Shown here: positions 43,730 to 51,847 of the stretch, in pieces
Numbering within the stretch: position 1 is the stretch's first letter
Layout of the letters: every line of letters starts with the position of its first letter
NCBI GenBank assembly: GCA_963835525.1
Contig: CAWIFM010000003.1
Coordinates: 558,001-622,000 of the forward strand
Direction: 5' to 3'
From: DASSUW01 sp963835525
GTDB lineage: Bacteria > Actinomycetota > Thermoleophilia > Solirubrobacterales > Solirubrobacteraceae
DNA length: 64,000 bases
The notes under the pieces: model-generated
Databases searched by the model: none
Told to the model about the DNA's origin: nothing
What the model saw: only the letters and a program-made list of their open reading frames with translations
Position numbers and translations under genes: made by a program

Positions 43730-45094
43730 TCAGCCCACCCGAAGGGCCAGAGAGAGCTCGAAGCGCGCCTCCGGATCCTCGAGCCGCGTGCCGAACAGCT
43801 CGCGCAGCTGGCGCAGCCGGTAGCGGACGGTCTGCGGGTGCACGCCGAGCTCGGCGGCGACGGCCTGGACCTGGCCGGGGCGGTCGAGCCAGGCGCGCAG
43901 CGTCTCGGTCAGCCGCGCGCGCGGGCCGTCGGCGAGCTGGGCCAGTGGCGCCAGCCGCGAGGCGGCCAGGTCGGCGGCCAGGCCGCGGTCGGCGGCCAGC
44001 AGCAGCGTGGCGAGGTGCTGCTCGGCGACCACAAGCGGCCCGTCGATGCCGCCGCCGGCCGCCAGCCGGAACGCGGCCGCGGCACGGCGGACGCTCGACG
44101 CGGCCTCGTGCCACGGGACCGTCGGGCCGATCGCCACCGGGGGCGGCTCGTCGTCGCGGCGCGCCGCCGATCGGGTCTCGTCTTGCCGTACGGTCGGTGC
44201 GGTCGCGTCGCTGCGTGCCACCGATCCGGCCTCGTTGCGGCCCGCCGCGCTGTCCTCGTCGCCGATCGCCGCGACGATCTGGCGTCGCCTCCCAGGGGCG
44301 TCGGGGTCGGGGACGAACACGCAGGCCAAGCCGCCCGCCGCGCCGCCGATCGCGTCGCCGCCGAGGCGCCGCGCCAGCCGCGTCCCGATCGCTTCGACGA
44401 TCTCCTCGCCGGGCACCGGCTCGCCGCCGCCGGGCGGTGCTCCACCCGCCTCGGCTCCGGCCGCGGTCTCGGCGGCCGCCGCCACGAGCACGGCGAGGCG
44501 CCGTGGCAGGGGCCACGCGGCGGCCTGGGCGGCGGTGCGGATCGCCTCCTGCGAGGCCGGCGGGTCCTGGGCCAGCAGGCGGATCAGCCGCCGCCGGCGG
44601 CGCTGGCTCTCGCCGGCCGCCGCCGACTGCTCCTCGGCGTACCCGTCGGCCGACTCGGCTGAGATCTCGTCGATGTAGGCGAAGATCGCCTCGCCCAGCG
44701 AGTAGATCGCGTCCGGCGGCAGCCTGCCTGCCGTGCCGGCCTCGACGAAGCGCCGCCAGGCGAGCCGCGCGCCGACTCGGTAGGCGGCCAGAAGGGCGTC
44801 GAGGCTGCGGCCGGCATGGAACTCGCCGCGCCCCAGGTTCACGTAGGTGTCCCGCGCGCGGGTGACGTCGGCGCCGGGGTCGGCGACCATGTCGATGAAG
44901 CGATTGAGCGCGACCTCGACGCCCATCCGCACGAGTTGGCCGAACGTGCCCTCCATGGCGCGCGCGTAGTCCGGCACCTCGAGCGAGATGGCCGCGATCA
45001 TCTCGTCCGCCAGGCCCGGCAGGGCCGGGCGCAGCACGTCGGCGGCCTCGGGCGGGACCGCGGCGAACGTCGTGCGAGCGGCGGGCGTCGCCAT
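43730..45094 (-). CDS. PucR-type regulator with an RsbR-like N-terminal domain
   Basis: 454 residues. The N-terminal helical domain (about 15-150; ISLEVPDYARAMEGTFGQLVRMGVEVALNRF and GRSLDALLAAYRVGARLAWRRF) matches the RsbT co-antagonist RsbRD-type domain common in actinobacterial regulators. A divergent GGDEF-like/CdaR middle follows. The C-terminal PucR HTH (HTH_30) is VAAELGVHPQTVRYRLRQLRELFGTRLEDPEARFELSLALR. The -10 TAGCCT (45103-45108) lies 8 bases before the ATG. The target is unknown; the adjacent desaturase is a candidate. Confidence 0.88.
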   Translation of the reverse strand: MATPAARTTFAAVPPEAADVLRPALPGLADEMIAAISLEVPDYARAMEGTFGQLVRMGVEVALNRFIDMVADPGADVTRARDTYVNLGRGEFHAGRSLDALLAAYRVGARLAWRRFVEAGTAGRLPPDAIYSLGEAIFAYIDEISAESADGYAEEQSAAAGESQRRRRRLIRLLAQDPPASQEAIRTAAQAAAWPLPRRLAVLVAAAAETAAGAEAGGAPPGGGEPVPGEEIVEAIGTRLARRLGGDAIGGAAGGLACVFVPDPDAPGRRRQIVAAIGDEDSAAGRNEAGSVARSDATAPTVRQDETRSAARRDDEPPPVAIGPTVPWHEAASSVRRAAAAFRLAAGGGIDGPLVVAEQHLATLLLAADRGLAADLAASRLAPLAQLADGPRARLTETLRAWLDRPGQVQAVAAELGVHPQTVRYRLRQLRELFGTRLEDPEARFELSLALRVG

Positions 45095-45178
45095 TTATCA
45101 CGAGGCTACAGCAAATGGCTCCCGAAACTGGCGGCTGGGGCCTTGCGCCGGCCGATCGCTGCGGGTAGGACTCAAGGT

Positions 45179-46051
45179 ATGTCCGCCCTGCACCGCTGGC
45201 TCAACCTCGCCGGGGTCCTGCTCCCGTTCCTCGGCTTCGTCCTCGCCGTCGTCCTGCTGTGGCACACGCTGGTCGACTGGAGCGACCTGGCGGTGATGCT
45301 GATCATGTACGTGATCAGCGGCTACGGCGTCACGCTCGGCTTCCACCGGCTGCTCACGCACCGCTCGTTCCAGACCTTCAAGCCGGTCGAGTACACGTTC
45401 GCGATCCTCGGCTCGCTGGCCGTGCAGGGCCCGGTGATGTCCTGGGTGGCCGACCACCGCAAGCACCACGCGCACACCGACCAGGACGGCGACCCGCACT
45501 CGCCGCACGGCCACGGCGGCGCCCTCTCCGGGCTCTGGTACGCGCACATGGGCTGGCTGTTCGACGTCTCCGGTACCTCCGAGCACGCGCGCTACGCGCG
45601 CGACCTCTACGAGGACCGCGGCATGCGCGTCATCCACCGCACGTTCGGCCTGTGGGTCTTCGTGGGGCTGCTGATGCCGTTCGGGCTCGGCTACCTGATC
45701 GACGGCACCCTGGCCGGCGCGCTGACCGCGGCGCTGTGGGGCGGTCCGGTGCGCATCTTCGCCCTGCACCACGTGACCTGGTCGATCAACTCGGTCTGCC
45801 ACTTCTTCGGTACGCGCCGCTTCGAGGTCGAGGACCACTCGACCAACGTCTTCTGGCTGTCGCTGCTCTCGTTCGGCGAGAGCTGGCACCACAACCACCA
45901 CGCCTTCCCCCGCTCGGCGCGCCACGGACTGCGCTGGTGGGAGGTCGACCCGACCGCCTGGCTGATCCGGGGGATGCGCCGTCTGCGGCTGGCCTGGAAC
46001 GTCGTCGAGATCAGCCCCGAGCGCCAGCAGCAGAAGCTCGCCACGCCGTAA
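45179..46051 (+). CDS. Membrane fatty-acid desaturase (acyl-CoA/lipid delta-9 type)
   Basis: 290 residues from ATG 45179. The three histidine boxes are intact: HRLLTH, HRKHHAH and WHHNHH, placed between pairs of transmembrane helices as in stearoyl-CoA desaturases. It introduces a double bond into membrane acyl chains using di-iron and O2. The stop TAA is the first three bases of a GGGGGCC palindrome, so the element either inserted just after codon 290 or replaced the original 3' end. It diverges from the PucR-type regulator across an 84-bp gap. Confidence 0.94.
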   Translation: MSALHRWLNLAGVLLPFLGFVLAVVLLWHTLVDWSDLAVMLIMYVISGYGVTLGFHRLLTHRSFQTFKPVEYTFAILGSLAVQGPVMSWVADHRKHHAHTDQDGDPHSPHGHGGALSGLWYAHMGWLFDVSGTSEHARYARDLYEDRGMRVIHRTFGLWVFVGLLMPFGLGYLIDGTLAGALTAALWGGPVRIFALHHVTWSINSVCHFFGTRRFEVEDHSTNVFWLSLLSFGESWHHNHHAFPRSARHGLRWWEVDPTAWLIRGMRRLRLAWNVVEISPERQQQKLATP

Positions 46052-46107
46052 GGGGGCCAGGCCCCCTTACCTCGCAACGGCGTACGGGGGCCAGGCCCCC
46101 TTAGTTG
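46048..46107. repeat. Paired GGGGGCC palindromes (REP-like), copy 2
   Basis: The first 21-bp palindrome (46049-46069) is identical to the units at 5754 and 5790. The second (46083-46103) begins TAC instead of TAA. The start-to-start distance is 34 bp (36 in copy 1), and TTAGTTG at the right edge matches copy 1. It supplies the desaturase stop codon and borders the DeoR operator. Confidence 0.85.
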
Positions 46108-46113
46108 CGCAAA

Positions 46114-46152
46114 CGTGCAGGATCGTGCAGTTTCGTGCTATAAACCGCACGA
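46114..46152. promoter_or_regulatory. DeoR-type operator and promoter with 10-bp phased repeats
   Basis: CGTGCAG (46114-46120), CGTGCAG (46124-46130) and CGTGCTA (46134-46140) occur every 10 bp, followed by the inverted GCACGA (46147-46152). TATAAA (46139-46144) is a -10 lying 8 bases before the deoR-type ATG. The array overlaps the promoter, as expected for autorepression. Confidence 0.6.
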
Positions 46153-46902
46153 ATGCTGACCGCCGAACGCCGCCGCGAGATCCTCACCCGCCTGCAGCGT
46201 GACGGGAAGGTGGTGGCCAGCGAGCTCGTCATCGATCTCGGGGTCTCCGACGACACCGTCCGGCGGGACCTGCGTGAGCTGGCCGCCGGCGGGCTCGTGC
46301 TCCGTGTGCACGGCGGGGCGCTTCCGCCGCCGCCCGCCGCCGCGAGCTTCGCGCAGCGGCTGCACGTCGCTCCCGAGGCGAAAGCGCATCTCGCCGAGGC
46401 GGCTCTGCCATTGCTGGCGGATGCCGAGGTGCTGCTGCTCGACGGCGGCACGACGGCGCTCGAGCTCGCGCGACGGCTGCCTCCCGAGCGCGACTGCACG
46501 GTGCTCACCAACTCGCCGCCGGTCGCAGAGGCGCTCGCCGTCCACCCGCGCGCCGAAGTGGTGCTGATCGGCGGGCGGCTGCTCAAGGACTCCCATGTCA
46601 CGGTCGGGGCGCAAACGCTCGAGGCGCTGCGCCAGGTGCGCGCCGACACGTGCGTGCTCGGCATCTGCAGCCTGCACCCGGAGCTCGGCATCACCGTCAC
46701 CCACCAGGACGAGGCGTACGTCAAGCGAGCGATGATCGAGGCCTCGGCCCAGGTCATCGCCCTGGCGACGACCGACAAGCTGAACACCGCAAGCCCGTGG
46801 CTGGTCGGCCCGCTCGCAGGCGTCACGCATCTGGTGACCGACGCGGGCCGGGAGCTGAGCGACGACTACGCAGCGGCTGGGCTGACGGTGGTGCGGGCAT
46901 GA
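46153..46902 (+). CDS. DeoR-family transcription regulator
   Basis: 249 residues. The N-terminal HTH RRREILTRLQRDGKVVASELVIDLGVSDDTVRRDLRELAAGGLVLRVHGGAL is the DeoR signature. The DeoRC sugar-phosphate domain shows LLLDGGTTALELARRL, LTNSPPVAEAL, GGRLLKDSHVTVG and TTDKLN. It senses a sugar phosphate and likely represses its own operon with the MFS transporter and HAD phosphatase. Direct repeats cover its promoter. Confidence 0.95.
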   Translation: MLTAERRREILTRLQRDGKVVASELVIDLGVSDDTVRRDLRELAAGGLVLRVHGGALPPPPAAASFAQRLHVAPEAKAHLAEAALPLLADAEVLLLDGGTTALELARRLPPERDCTVLTNSPPVAEALAVHPRAEVVLIGGRLLKDSHVTVGAQTLEALRQVRADTCVLGICSLHPELGITVTHQDEAYVKRAMIEASAQVIALATTDKLNTASPWLVGPLAGVTHLVTDAGRELSDDYAAAGLTVVRA

Positions 46903-48053
46903 CGCCGCGGACCGCGACCTTCGGCGTGTTCTTCGTGAACGGCGCCGTCATCGGCACCTGGGTCGGCCACATCCCGTGGGTCCAGGAGCGCTTCGACTTC
47001 TCCAAGAGCACCCTCGGCCTGATCATCCTCGGGATGGCGATCGGCGTGATCGTCGCGCTGCCGATCATGGGCCAGGCGATCGTGCGGCTCGGCAGCGTGC
47101 GCTCCACCCGGATCACGGGCGTCTTCTGCGCGCTCGTGCTGCCGCTTCCCCTGCTGGCGCCCGAACCCTGGCTGCTTCCGCTCGCGCTGATCGTGCTCGG
47201 CGCGTCGAGCGGCGCGATGGACGTCTCGATGAACGCCCACGGCGTCGCGGTCGAGCGGATCCTGCACCGCCCGATCATGTCCTCGCTGCACGCCGGCTGG
47301 AGCTTCGGCGGCCTCGCCGGCGCCGCGCTCGTAGCGGCGGGCGGAGGCCTCGGGATCGACCCGCGCGTCGAGACGCTGATCGCCACCGGCCTGCTCCTGC
47401 TCCTGCTGGTCGTCTGCCTCCGGCGGCTGGGCGAAGGCTCGGCGACCGCCGAGGCGCCGTCCGGCTTCGTCCGCCCCACCCGCGGCGTCGTCATGCTCGC
47501 CGTGCTCTGCCTGATCGTCATGGTCACCGAGGGCGCGATGGCCGACTGGGGCGGCATCTACCTCACGCGCGACCTCGGCACCAGCACGGCCGTCGCCGCG
47601 CTCGCCTTCGCCGCCTTCTCGGGCGGCATGACGGCCGCCCGGGTGTTCGGCGACTGGCTCAACCGCCGGCTGGGCGCCGCGACGCTCTTCCAGGGCGGCA
47701 GCGCGCTCGCCGCCATCGTGCTCGGCGGCATGCTGCTCGCCGGCTCCCCGGTGGTCGCCATCGCCGGCTTCTTCCTGGTCGGGATCGGCGTCGCCAACGG
47801 CGTGCCGCTCGCCTTCAGCGCGGCCGGGCACGCGCCCGGCGAATCCGGCCCGAACATCGCGGCCGTCAGCTCGATGGGCTCGCTCGGGTTCCTCGCCGGG
47901 CCGCCGTTCATCGGCTTCCTGGCCGAGGCGACCTCGCTGCCGCTCGCGCTCTCGACGCTGTGCCTCGGGCTCGTCTTCGTCACCGTGGCCGGGCGCAGGA
48001 TCGGCGCCGGTGCCGTCGGACCCAGCGTGCCGGCGATGGAGGGCGCGCGCTGA
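46899..48053 (+). CDS. MFS transporter of the DeoR operon
   Basis: 384 residues from ATG 46899 (ATGA). Twelve helices are visible. The start FGVFFVNGAVIGTWVGHIPWVQERFDFSKSTLGLIILG and MDVSMNAHGVAVE resemble the YbjJ-type MFS group. The operon context suggests a sugar or sugar-derivative substrate. The final A of its TGA stop is the first base of the HAD ATG. Confidence 0.9.
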   Translation: MTPRTATFGVFFVNGAVIGTWVGHIPWVQERFDFSKSTLGLIILGMAIGVIVALPIMGQAIVRLGSVRSTRITGVFCALVLPLPLLAPEPWLLPLALIVLGASSGAMDVSMNAHGVAVERILHRPIMSSLHAGWSFGGLAGAALVAAGGGLGIDPRVETLIATGLLLLLLVVCLRRLGEGSATAEAPSGFVRPTRGVVMLAVLCLIVMVTEGAMADWGGIYLTRDLGTSTAVAALAFAAFSGGMTAARVFGDWLNRRLGAATLFQGGSALAAIVLGGMLLAGSPVVAIAGFFLVGIGVANGVPLAFSAAGHAPGESGPNIAAVSSMGSLGFLAGPPFIGFLAEATSLPLALSTLCLGLVFVTVAGRRIGAGAVGPSVPAMEGAR

Positions 48054-48670
48054 TGTACGTCCTCTCCGACCTCGACGGCGTGCTGGTCGACTCCGGGGCG
48101 GAGGTCGAGCGCGTCTGGCGCGAGTGGGCGGCCGAGCGCGGGATCGACCCCGACCTCGTGGCCCGCGAGAGCCACGGCGTCCCGGCGCGCGGCGTGCTCG
48201 CGCGCGTGGCTCCGGAGCTCAACACGCCGGAGGAGATCGACCGCATCGAGCGCCGCCACGCCGCGACCGGCGGCCGCGCCGTGCCCGGCGCCGCCGAGCT
48301 GCTCGCGCGTGCCGACGCCGTGGTCACCTCGTGCAGCCCCGAGCTGGCCGCCGCGCGCTTCCGCGCCGCGGGCCTCACCGCGCCCGACGTGCTCATCACC
48401 TCGGACCTCACCGAGCGCGGCAAGCCGCACCCCGACCCCTATCTCGCGGGGGCCGCGGCGCTCGGCGCCGATCCCGCCGACTGCGTGGTCATCGAGGACG
48501 CCCCGGCCGGGATCCAGGCCGCCCGCGCCGCCGGCATGACCGTGTGGGCGGTGACCACGACGCACGCGCCCGGCGAGCTGGGGGAGGCCGACCGCGTGCT
48601 ACTCGATGCCGTTGAGAACGTCGGCCGCGCCGTAGAGGTCGCCCTGCTGGGTGAAGTCCACCGCCAGTAG
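48053..48670 (+). CDS. HAD-superfamily sugar-phosphatase-like hydrolase
   Basis: 205 residues. Motif I is SDLDGVLVDSG (nucleophile D6, acid/base D8), motif II TSCSPE, motif III GKPHPDPYL (K), motif IV VIEDAPAGIQAA (D). A small alpha-helical cap lies between I and II, as in beta-phosphoglucomutase-like and 2-deoxyglucose-6-phosphatase-like enzymes. It is the third gene of the DeoR operon. The final 72 bp overlap the convergent PI-PLC-like gene. Confidence 0.92.
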   Translation: MYVLSDLDGVLVDSGAEVERVWREWAAERGIDPDLVARESHGVPARGVLARVAPELNTPEEIDRIERRHAATGGRAVPGAAELLARADAVVTSCSPELAAARFRAAGLTAPDVLITSDLTERGKPHPDPYLAGAAALGADPADCVVIEDAPAGIQAARAAGMTVWAVTTTHAPGELGEADRVLLDAVENVGRAVEVALLGEVHRQ

Positions 48671-50710
48671 GGTCGGGTGCCGGTCGCGGATCCGCGCGCA
48701 CTCGCGCCCGCGGCCCACCAGCACCGGGCGGGCGTTGACCTTCGCCGCATCGGAGGGCCGCGGCGTCGGGTCCGTGTTCACCCAGTGGTTGATCAGGAAC
48801 AGCGGTGCGTCGTCCGTCCCGCGGTTGGGGACGCAGGTCGCCGGCCAGCGCGACGGCGTCGTGAGCTGCGCCGAGCGCTTGAAGGTGAACGGCGTCTCCT
48901 GCAGCGCGCCGTCGTAGCCCGCCGTGTACCAAGGCGCGGCGCCGCCGTGGTTCTCGGCGTAGACCACGACCTGCCGGCCGCTGTCGATCATCTCGCGCAG
49001 CGTCGGGAAGGGGCCTGCCGGGGGACCGCGGTAGACCTTCTCGGCAAGGCCTGACTCCTCGAAGGCGGCGACGATCGCCGACGGCAGCACGTAGTCCTCG
49101 ATCACGATGATCAGCACCTCGTCCGGATGCTCGACGAGGAACTCCCGGACGTCGCGCAGCGCGCCCGTGAGCTCGGTGGCGCCCAGCTCGCAGAAGCGGT
49201 GGCAGAGGAACACGCCCGGCTTGCCCTCACCAGGCAGGACGCGGTCGCGGATGCGCTGGATCGCCGCGAAGCCCTCCGGGCCGAGCGTCTGCAGGTACAG
49301 CTCGCGATCCTTGTTGCCCGCCTGCTCGGACCGCTCCGACAGGTCGGTGCGCACCGCGTTGCCGACCTGCAGCCCGTAGTGCGCATCGATCAGCAGCCCG
49401 CGCACCCCGGCGCGCAGCTGGTCGCCGATCGACAGCGTGTGGGCGGCCGAGAACCAGCCCTCCTCGGCGGACGAGGACATCGAGTTGTGCGACGCGGGCA
49501 GCGTGACCTCGTTCAGGCGCTTGGAGCACAGCTCCACGTGGCCGTTGCAGGCCGCGGTGCGGATCACGGCGGGGGCAGTCGCCCCGCCCGTCGCCACGAA
49601 CAGCCCCACGGCGGCGAACGCGACGAGGCCCACGGCGACCGGGGCGAACGACGCCACGAGGTCGCGGCGGCCGATCTCCTCGCTCGCGGCGCGGCGCTCG
49701 CGCGCGGCGCCTAGGAGCTCGTCGACTCCCACATAGAGCACGACGAGCCCGCCGCCGATGCCGATCAGCCGCAGCGCCTTCAGGGGATCGACGACGATCG
49801 CCACGCCGAGCACGACGAGCGCGGCCCCGCGCGCCACGCGCCAGACCGTGCGGCGCGGCTTCCTCGAGGCCAGCTCCCACCCGCGCCTGAGCGCCGGGAC
49901 GAGATCCGGGAGCGTCGACTGCGAGGCGACGGCGGCGGCGACGACGGTCGCGAACGCGGCGACGAGCAGCAGCAGGCTGCCGAGATCGCCCAGGAAGGCG
50001 TCCCACACCGCGCCGGCCGCCCGCCGGTCGACCTCCTCGTCGCTCGACAGCCGCTCGACGGCCACCCGCCCCCCGGCCAGCAGCAGGACCGCGGCGAGCG
50101 CGAGGCCGGCGACGGAGAAGCCGAGCAGCTGGACCGCGCGGCGCCAGTCGCGCGCTAGCCCGATGGCGACGGCGGCGGTCGCGAGCGCGACGACGATCAG
50201 CAGGAACGAGAGCACGCGCAGGCGGTGCGCGATCTCCGCCGTGGTCTCGGTGACCGAGTTGACGGCCGTCAGCCGCAGGCCCACGTCGTCCCGGATGCGG
50301 TCCACGCCGCTGATCGGCAGGTGCACGAGCGCCGACTGCACGAGCACGCCCATGTCGCGCAGGTCGAGTCGCAGCCGCGAGTCGTCGCCCGAGAGCAGCG
50401 CGGCATGCACGCGCCGCACACCGTCCTCGAACAGCGCGACGAACGGCGGCGACCCGGTGAGGCCGGCGACGGCCGACTCGATCAGCGGCTTGGCCGACAC
50501 GAGGTCCGGCTCCGAGGGCAGGATGACCCGGTCGGTGATCTCGCGGCTCAGCACGGTCCGCACGTCCGGATCGGCGAGCGCGGCGGCCGCGCGGTCGGAG
50601 AAGTGGCGCTCGGACAGCAGCTCGTAGCGGACGTAGCCGGCCACCACGGCCGCCACGATGAGCACCGCCGAGACGAAGAGCAGGACGCGGGCGACGACCT
50701 CGCGACCCAT
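48599..50710 (-). CDS. Membrane-anchored PI-PLC-like phosphodiesterase domain protein
   Basis: 703 residues. The N-terminal half has a helix at about 7-26, an extracytoplasmic region to about 155, and several further hydrophobic segments (about 160-215, 240-275, 295-325, 355-385). The C-terminal half (about 395-703) has a PLC-like TIM-barrel pattern: EVTLPASHNSM with H408, GVRGLLIDAHYGLQ, FLCHRFCELG with a second His, and FLVEHPDEVLIIVIEDYV. That equals the PI-PLC X-domain order. It could act on lipids at the outer surface. The -10 TAGGGT lies 6 bases before the ATG. Confidence 0.8.
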   Translation of the reverse strand: MGREVVARVLLFVSAVLIVAAVVAGYVRYELLSERHFSDRAAAALADPDVRTVLSREITDRVILPSEPDLVSAKPLIESAVAGLTGSPPFVALFEDGVRRVHAALLSGDDSRLRLDLRDMGVLVQSALVHLPISGVDRIRDDVGLRLTAVNSVTETTAEIAHRLRVLSFLLIVVALATAAVAIGLARDWRRAVQLLGFSVAGLALAAVLLLAGGRVAVERLSSDEEVDRRAAGAVWDAFLGDLGSLLLLVAAFATVVAAAVASQSTLPDLVPALRRGWELASRKPRRTVWRVARGAALVVLGVAIVVDPLKALRLIGIGGGLVVLYVGVDELLGAARERRAASEEIGRRDLVASFAPVAVGLVAFAAVGLFVATGGATAPAVIRTAACNGHVELCSKRLNEVTLPASHNSMSSSAEEGWFSAAHTLSIGDQLRAGVRGLLIDAHYGLQVGNAVRTDLSERSEQAGNKDRELYLQTLGPEGFAAIQRIRDRVLPGEGKPGVFLCHRFCELGATELTGALRDVREFLVEHPDEVLIIVIEDYVLPSAIVAAFEESGLAEKVYRGPPAGPFPTLREMIDSGRQVVVYAENHGGAAPWYTAGYDGALQETPFTFKRSAQLTTPSRWPATCVPNRGTDDAPLFLINHWVNTDPTPRPSDAAKVNARPVLVGRGRECARIRDRHPTLLAVDFTQQGDLYGAADVLNGIE

Positions 50711-50719
50711 CGAGCGACC

Positions 50720-51796
50720 CTAGAGGATCCCGATCTCCGACTTGTCGCCGACCATGAACCGGTAGGCGCGTGGCTGCCGGTCGCCGCGCGAGATGGCCAC
50801 GTCGCGGCCGAGGAGCGAGGACTCCATGCGCCCGTCGAGGTTGCGCACCGACGAGCCCTCGAGCAGGATCGAGTGCTCCACCTCGGCGCCCTCGATCACG
50901 CAGTTGCGGCCCACCGCCGTGTACGGCCCGATGTAGGCGTCGCGCACCAACGCCCCGCTGCCGATGATCGCCGGCCCGCGCACGGTCGCCCGCTCCAGCC
51001 GCGCGCCCGCCTCCACCACCACCCGGCCGTCGATCTGCGCGGAATCCAGCTCGCCGTCGATCCGCCGCTCGAGCGTGTCGAGGATCAGCCGGTTGGCCTC
51101 GAGCATGTCGTCGAGGCGCCCGGTGTCCTTCCACCAGCCCTGCACCACGTGCGGCTCGACCCGGTGGTCGTTGTCGACCAGCCACTGGATCGCGTCGGTG
51201 ATCTCGAGCTCGCCGCGCGGCGACGGCTCGATCGCCTTCGCGGCCTCGTGGATCCGCGGCGTGAACATGTACACGCCCACGAGCGCGAGGTCGGTGGCCG
51301 GCTCGGACGGCTTCTCGACCAGCCGGACGACCGTCCCGTCGGAGCCCAGCTCGGCGACGCCGTAGTTCTGCGGGTCCGGGACCTGCGTGAGCAGGATCAG
51401 CGCCTCGGGCGCCTGCGACCGGAACTCCTGCACGAGGTCCTCCATGCCGCCCTGGAGCAGGTTGTCGCCGAGGTACATCACGAACGGCGACGCGCCCAGG
51501 AACGGCTCGGCCGTGAGCACGGCGTGGGCCAGGCCCGCGGGCTCGTCCTGGAGGATGTAGGTGATCTCGACGCCGAACTGCGAGCCGTCGCCGGTCACCT
51601 CGCGGATCTCGTCGCCGGTCTCCGGGGCGATGATGACCCCGACCTCCCGGATGCCCGCCGCGGCCATCGCCTCGATGCCGTAGAAGAGCACCGGCTTGTT
51701 GGCCACCGGCACCAGCTGCTTGGCCGAGGTGAAGGTGATCGGGCGCAGCCGCGTGCCGCGCCCACCGGACAGGATCAGGCCCTTGAGGTCGTCCAT
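50720..51796 (-). CDS. rmlA: Glucose-1-phosphate thymidylyltransferase, long RmlA form
   Basis: 358 residues. The nucleotidyltransferase domain (1-240) has GLILSGGRGTRLRPITFTSAKQLVPVANKPVLFY, the metal site YLGDNLLQGG and VEKPSEP. A left-handed beta-helix (about 240-345) has hexapeptide repeats (VVVEAGARLERATVRGPAIIGSGALVRDAYIG). This long type is seen in actinobacterial and archaeal sugar pathways. It makes dTDP-glucose, feeding RmlB/RmlD. The -10 TAGGCT (51806-51811) lies 9 bases before the ATG. Confidence 0.93.
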   Translation of the reverse strand: MDDLKGLILSGGRGTRLRPITFTSAKQLVPVANKPVLFYGIEAMAAAGIREVGVIIAPETGDEIREVTGDGSQFGVEITYILQDEPAGLAHAVLTAEPFLGASPFVMYLGDNLLQGGMEDLVQEFRSQAPEALILLTQVPDPQNYGVAELGSDGTVVRLVEKPSEPATDLALVGVYMFTPRIHEAAKAIEPSPRGELEITDAIQWLVDNDHRVEPHVVQGWWKDTGRLDDMLEANRLILDTLERRIDGELDSAQIDGRVVVEAGARLERATVRGPAIIGSGALVRDAYIGPYTAVGRNCVIEGAEVEHSILLEGSSVRNLDGRMESSLLGRDVAISRGDRQPRAYRFMVGDKSEIGIL

Positions 51797-51847
51797 CGCG
51801 CCGGGAGCCTAGAGGAATCGCCCGAAACCGCCGATGTAGGACACAGC

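Noticed and set aside
50225..51847. Open frame extending the GAF-GGDEF-HD-GYP gene far upstream
   Set aside because: The upstream part runs antisense to rmlA and the PLC-like gene and has shadow composition; family homology starts just after GTG 51848.
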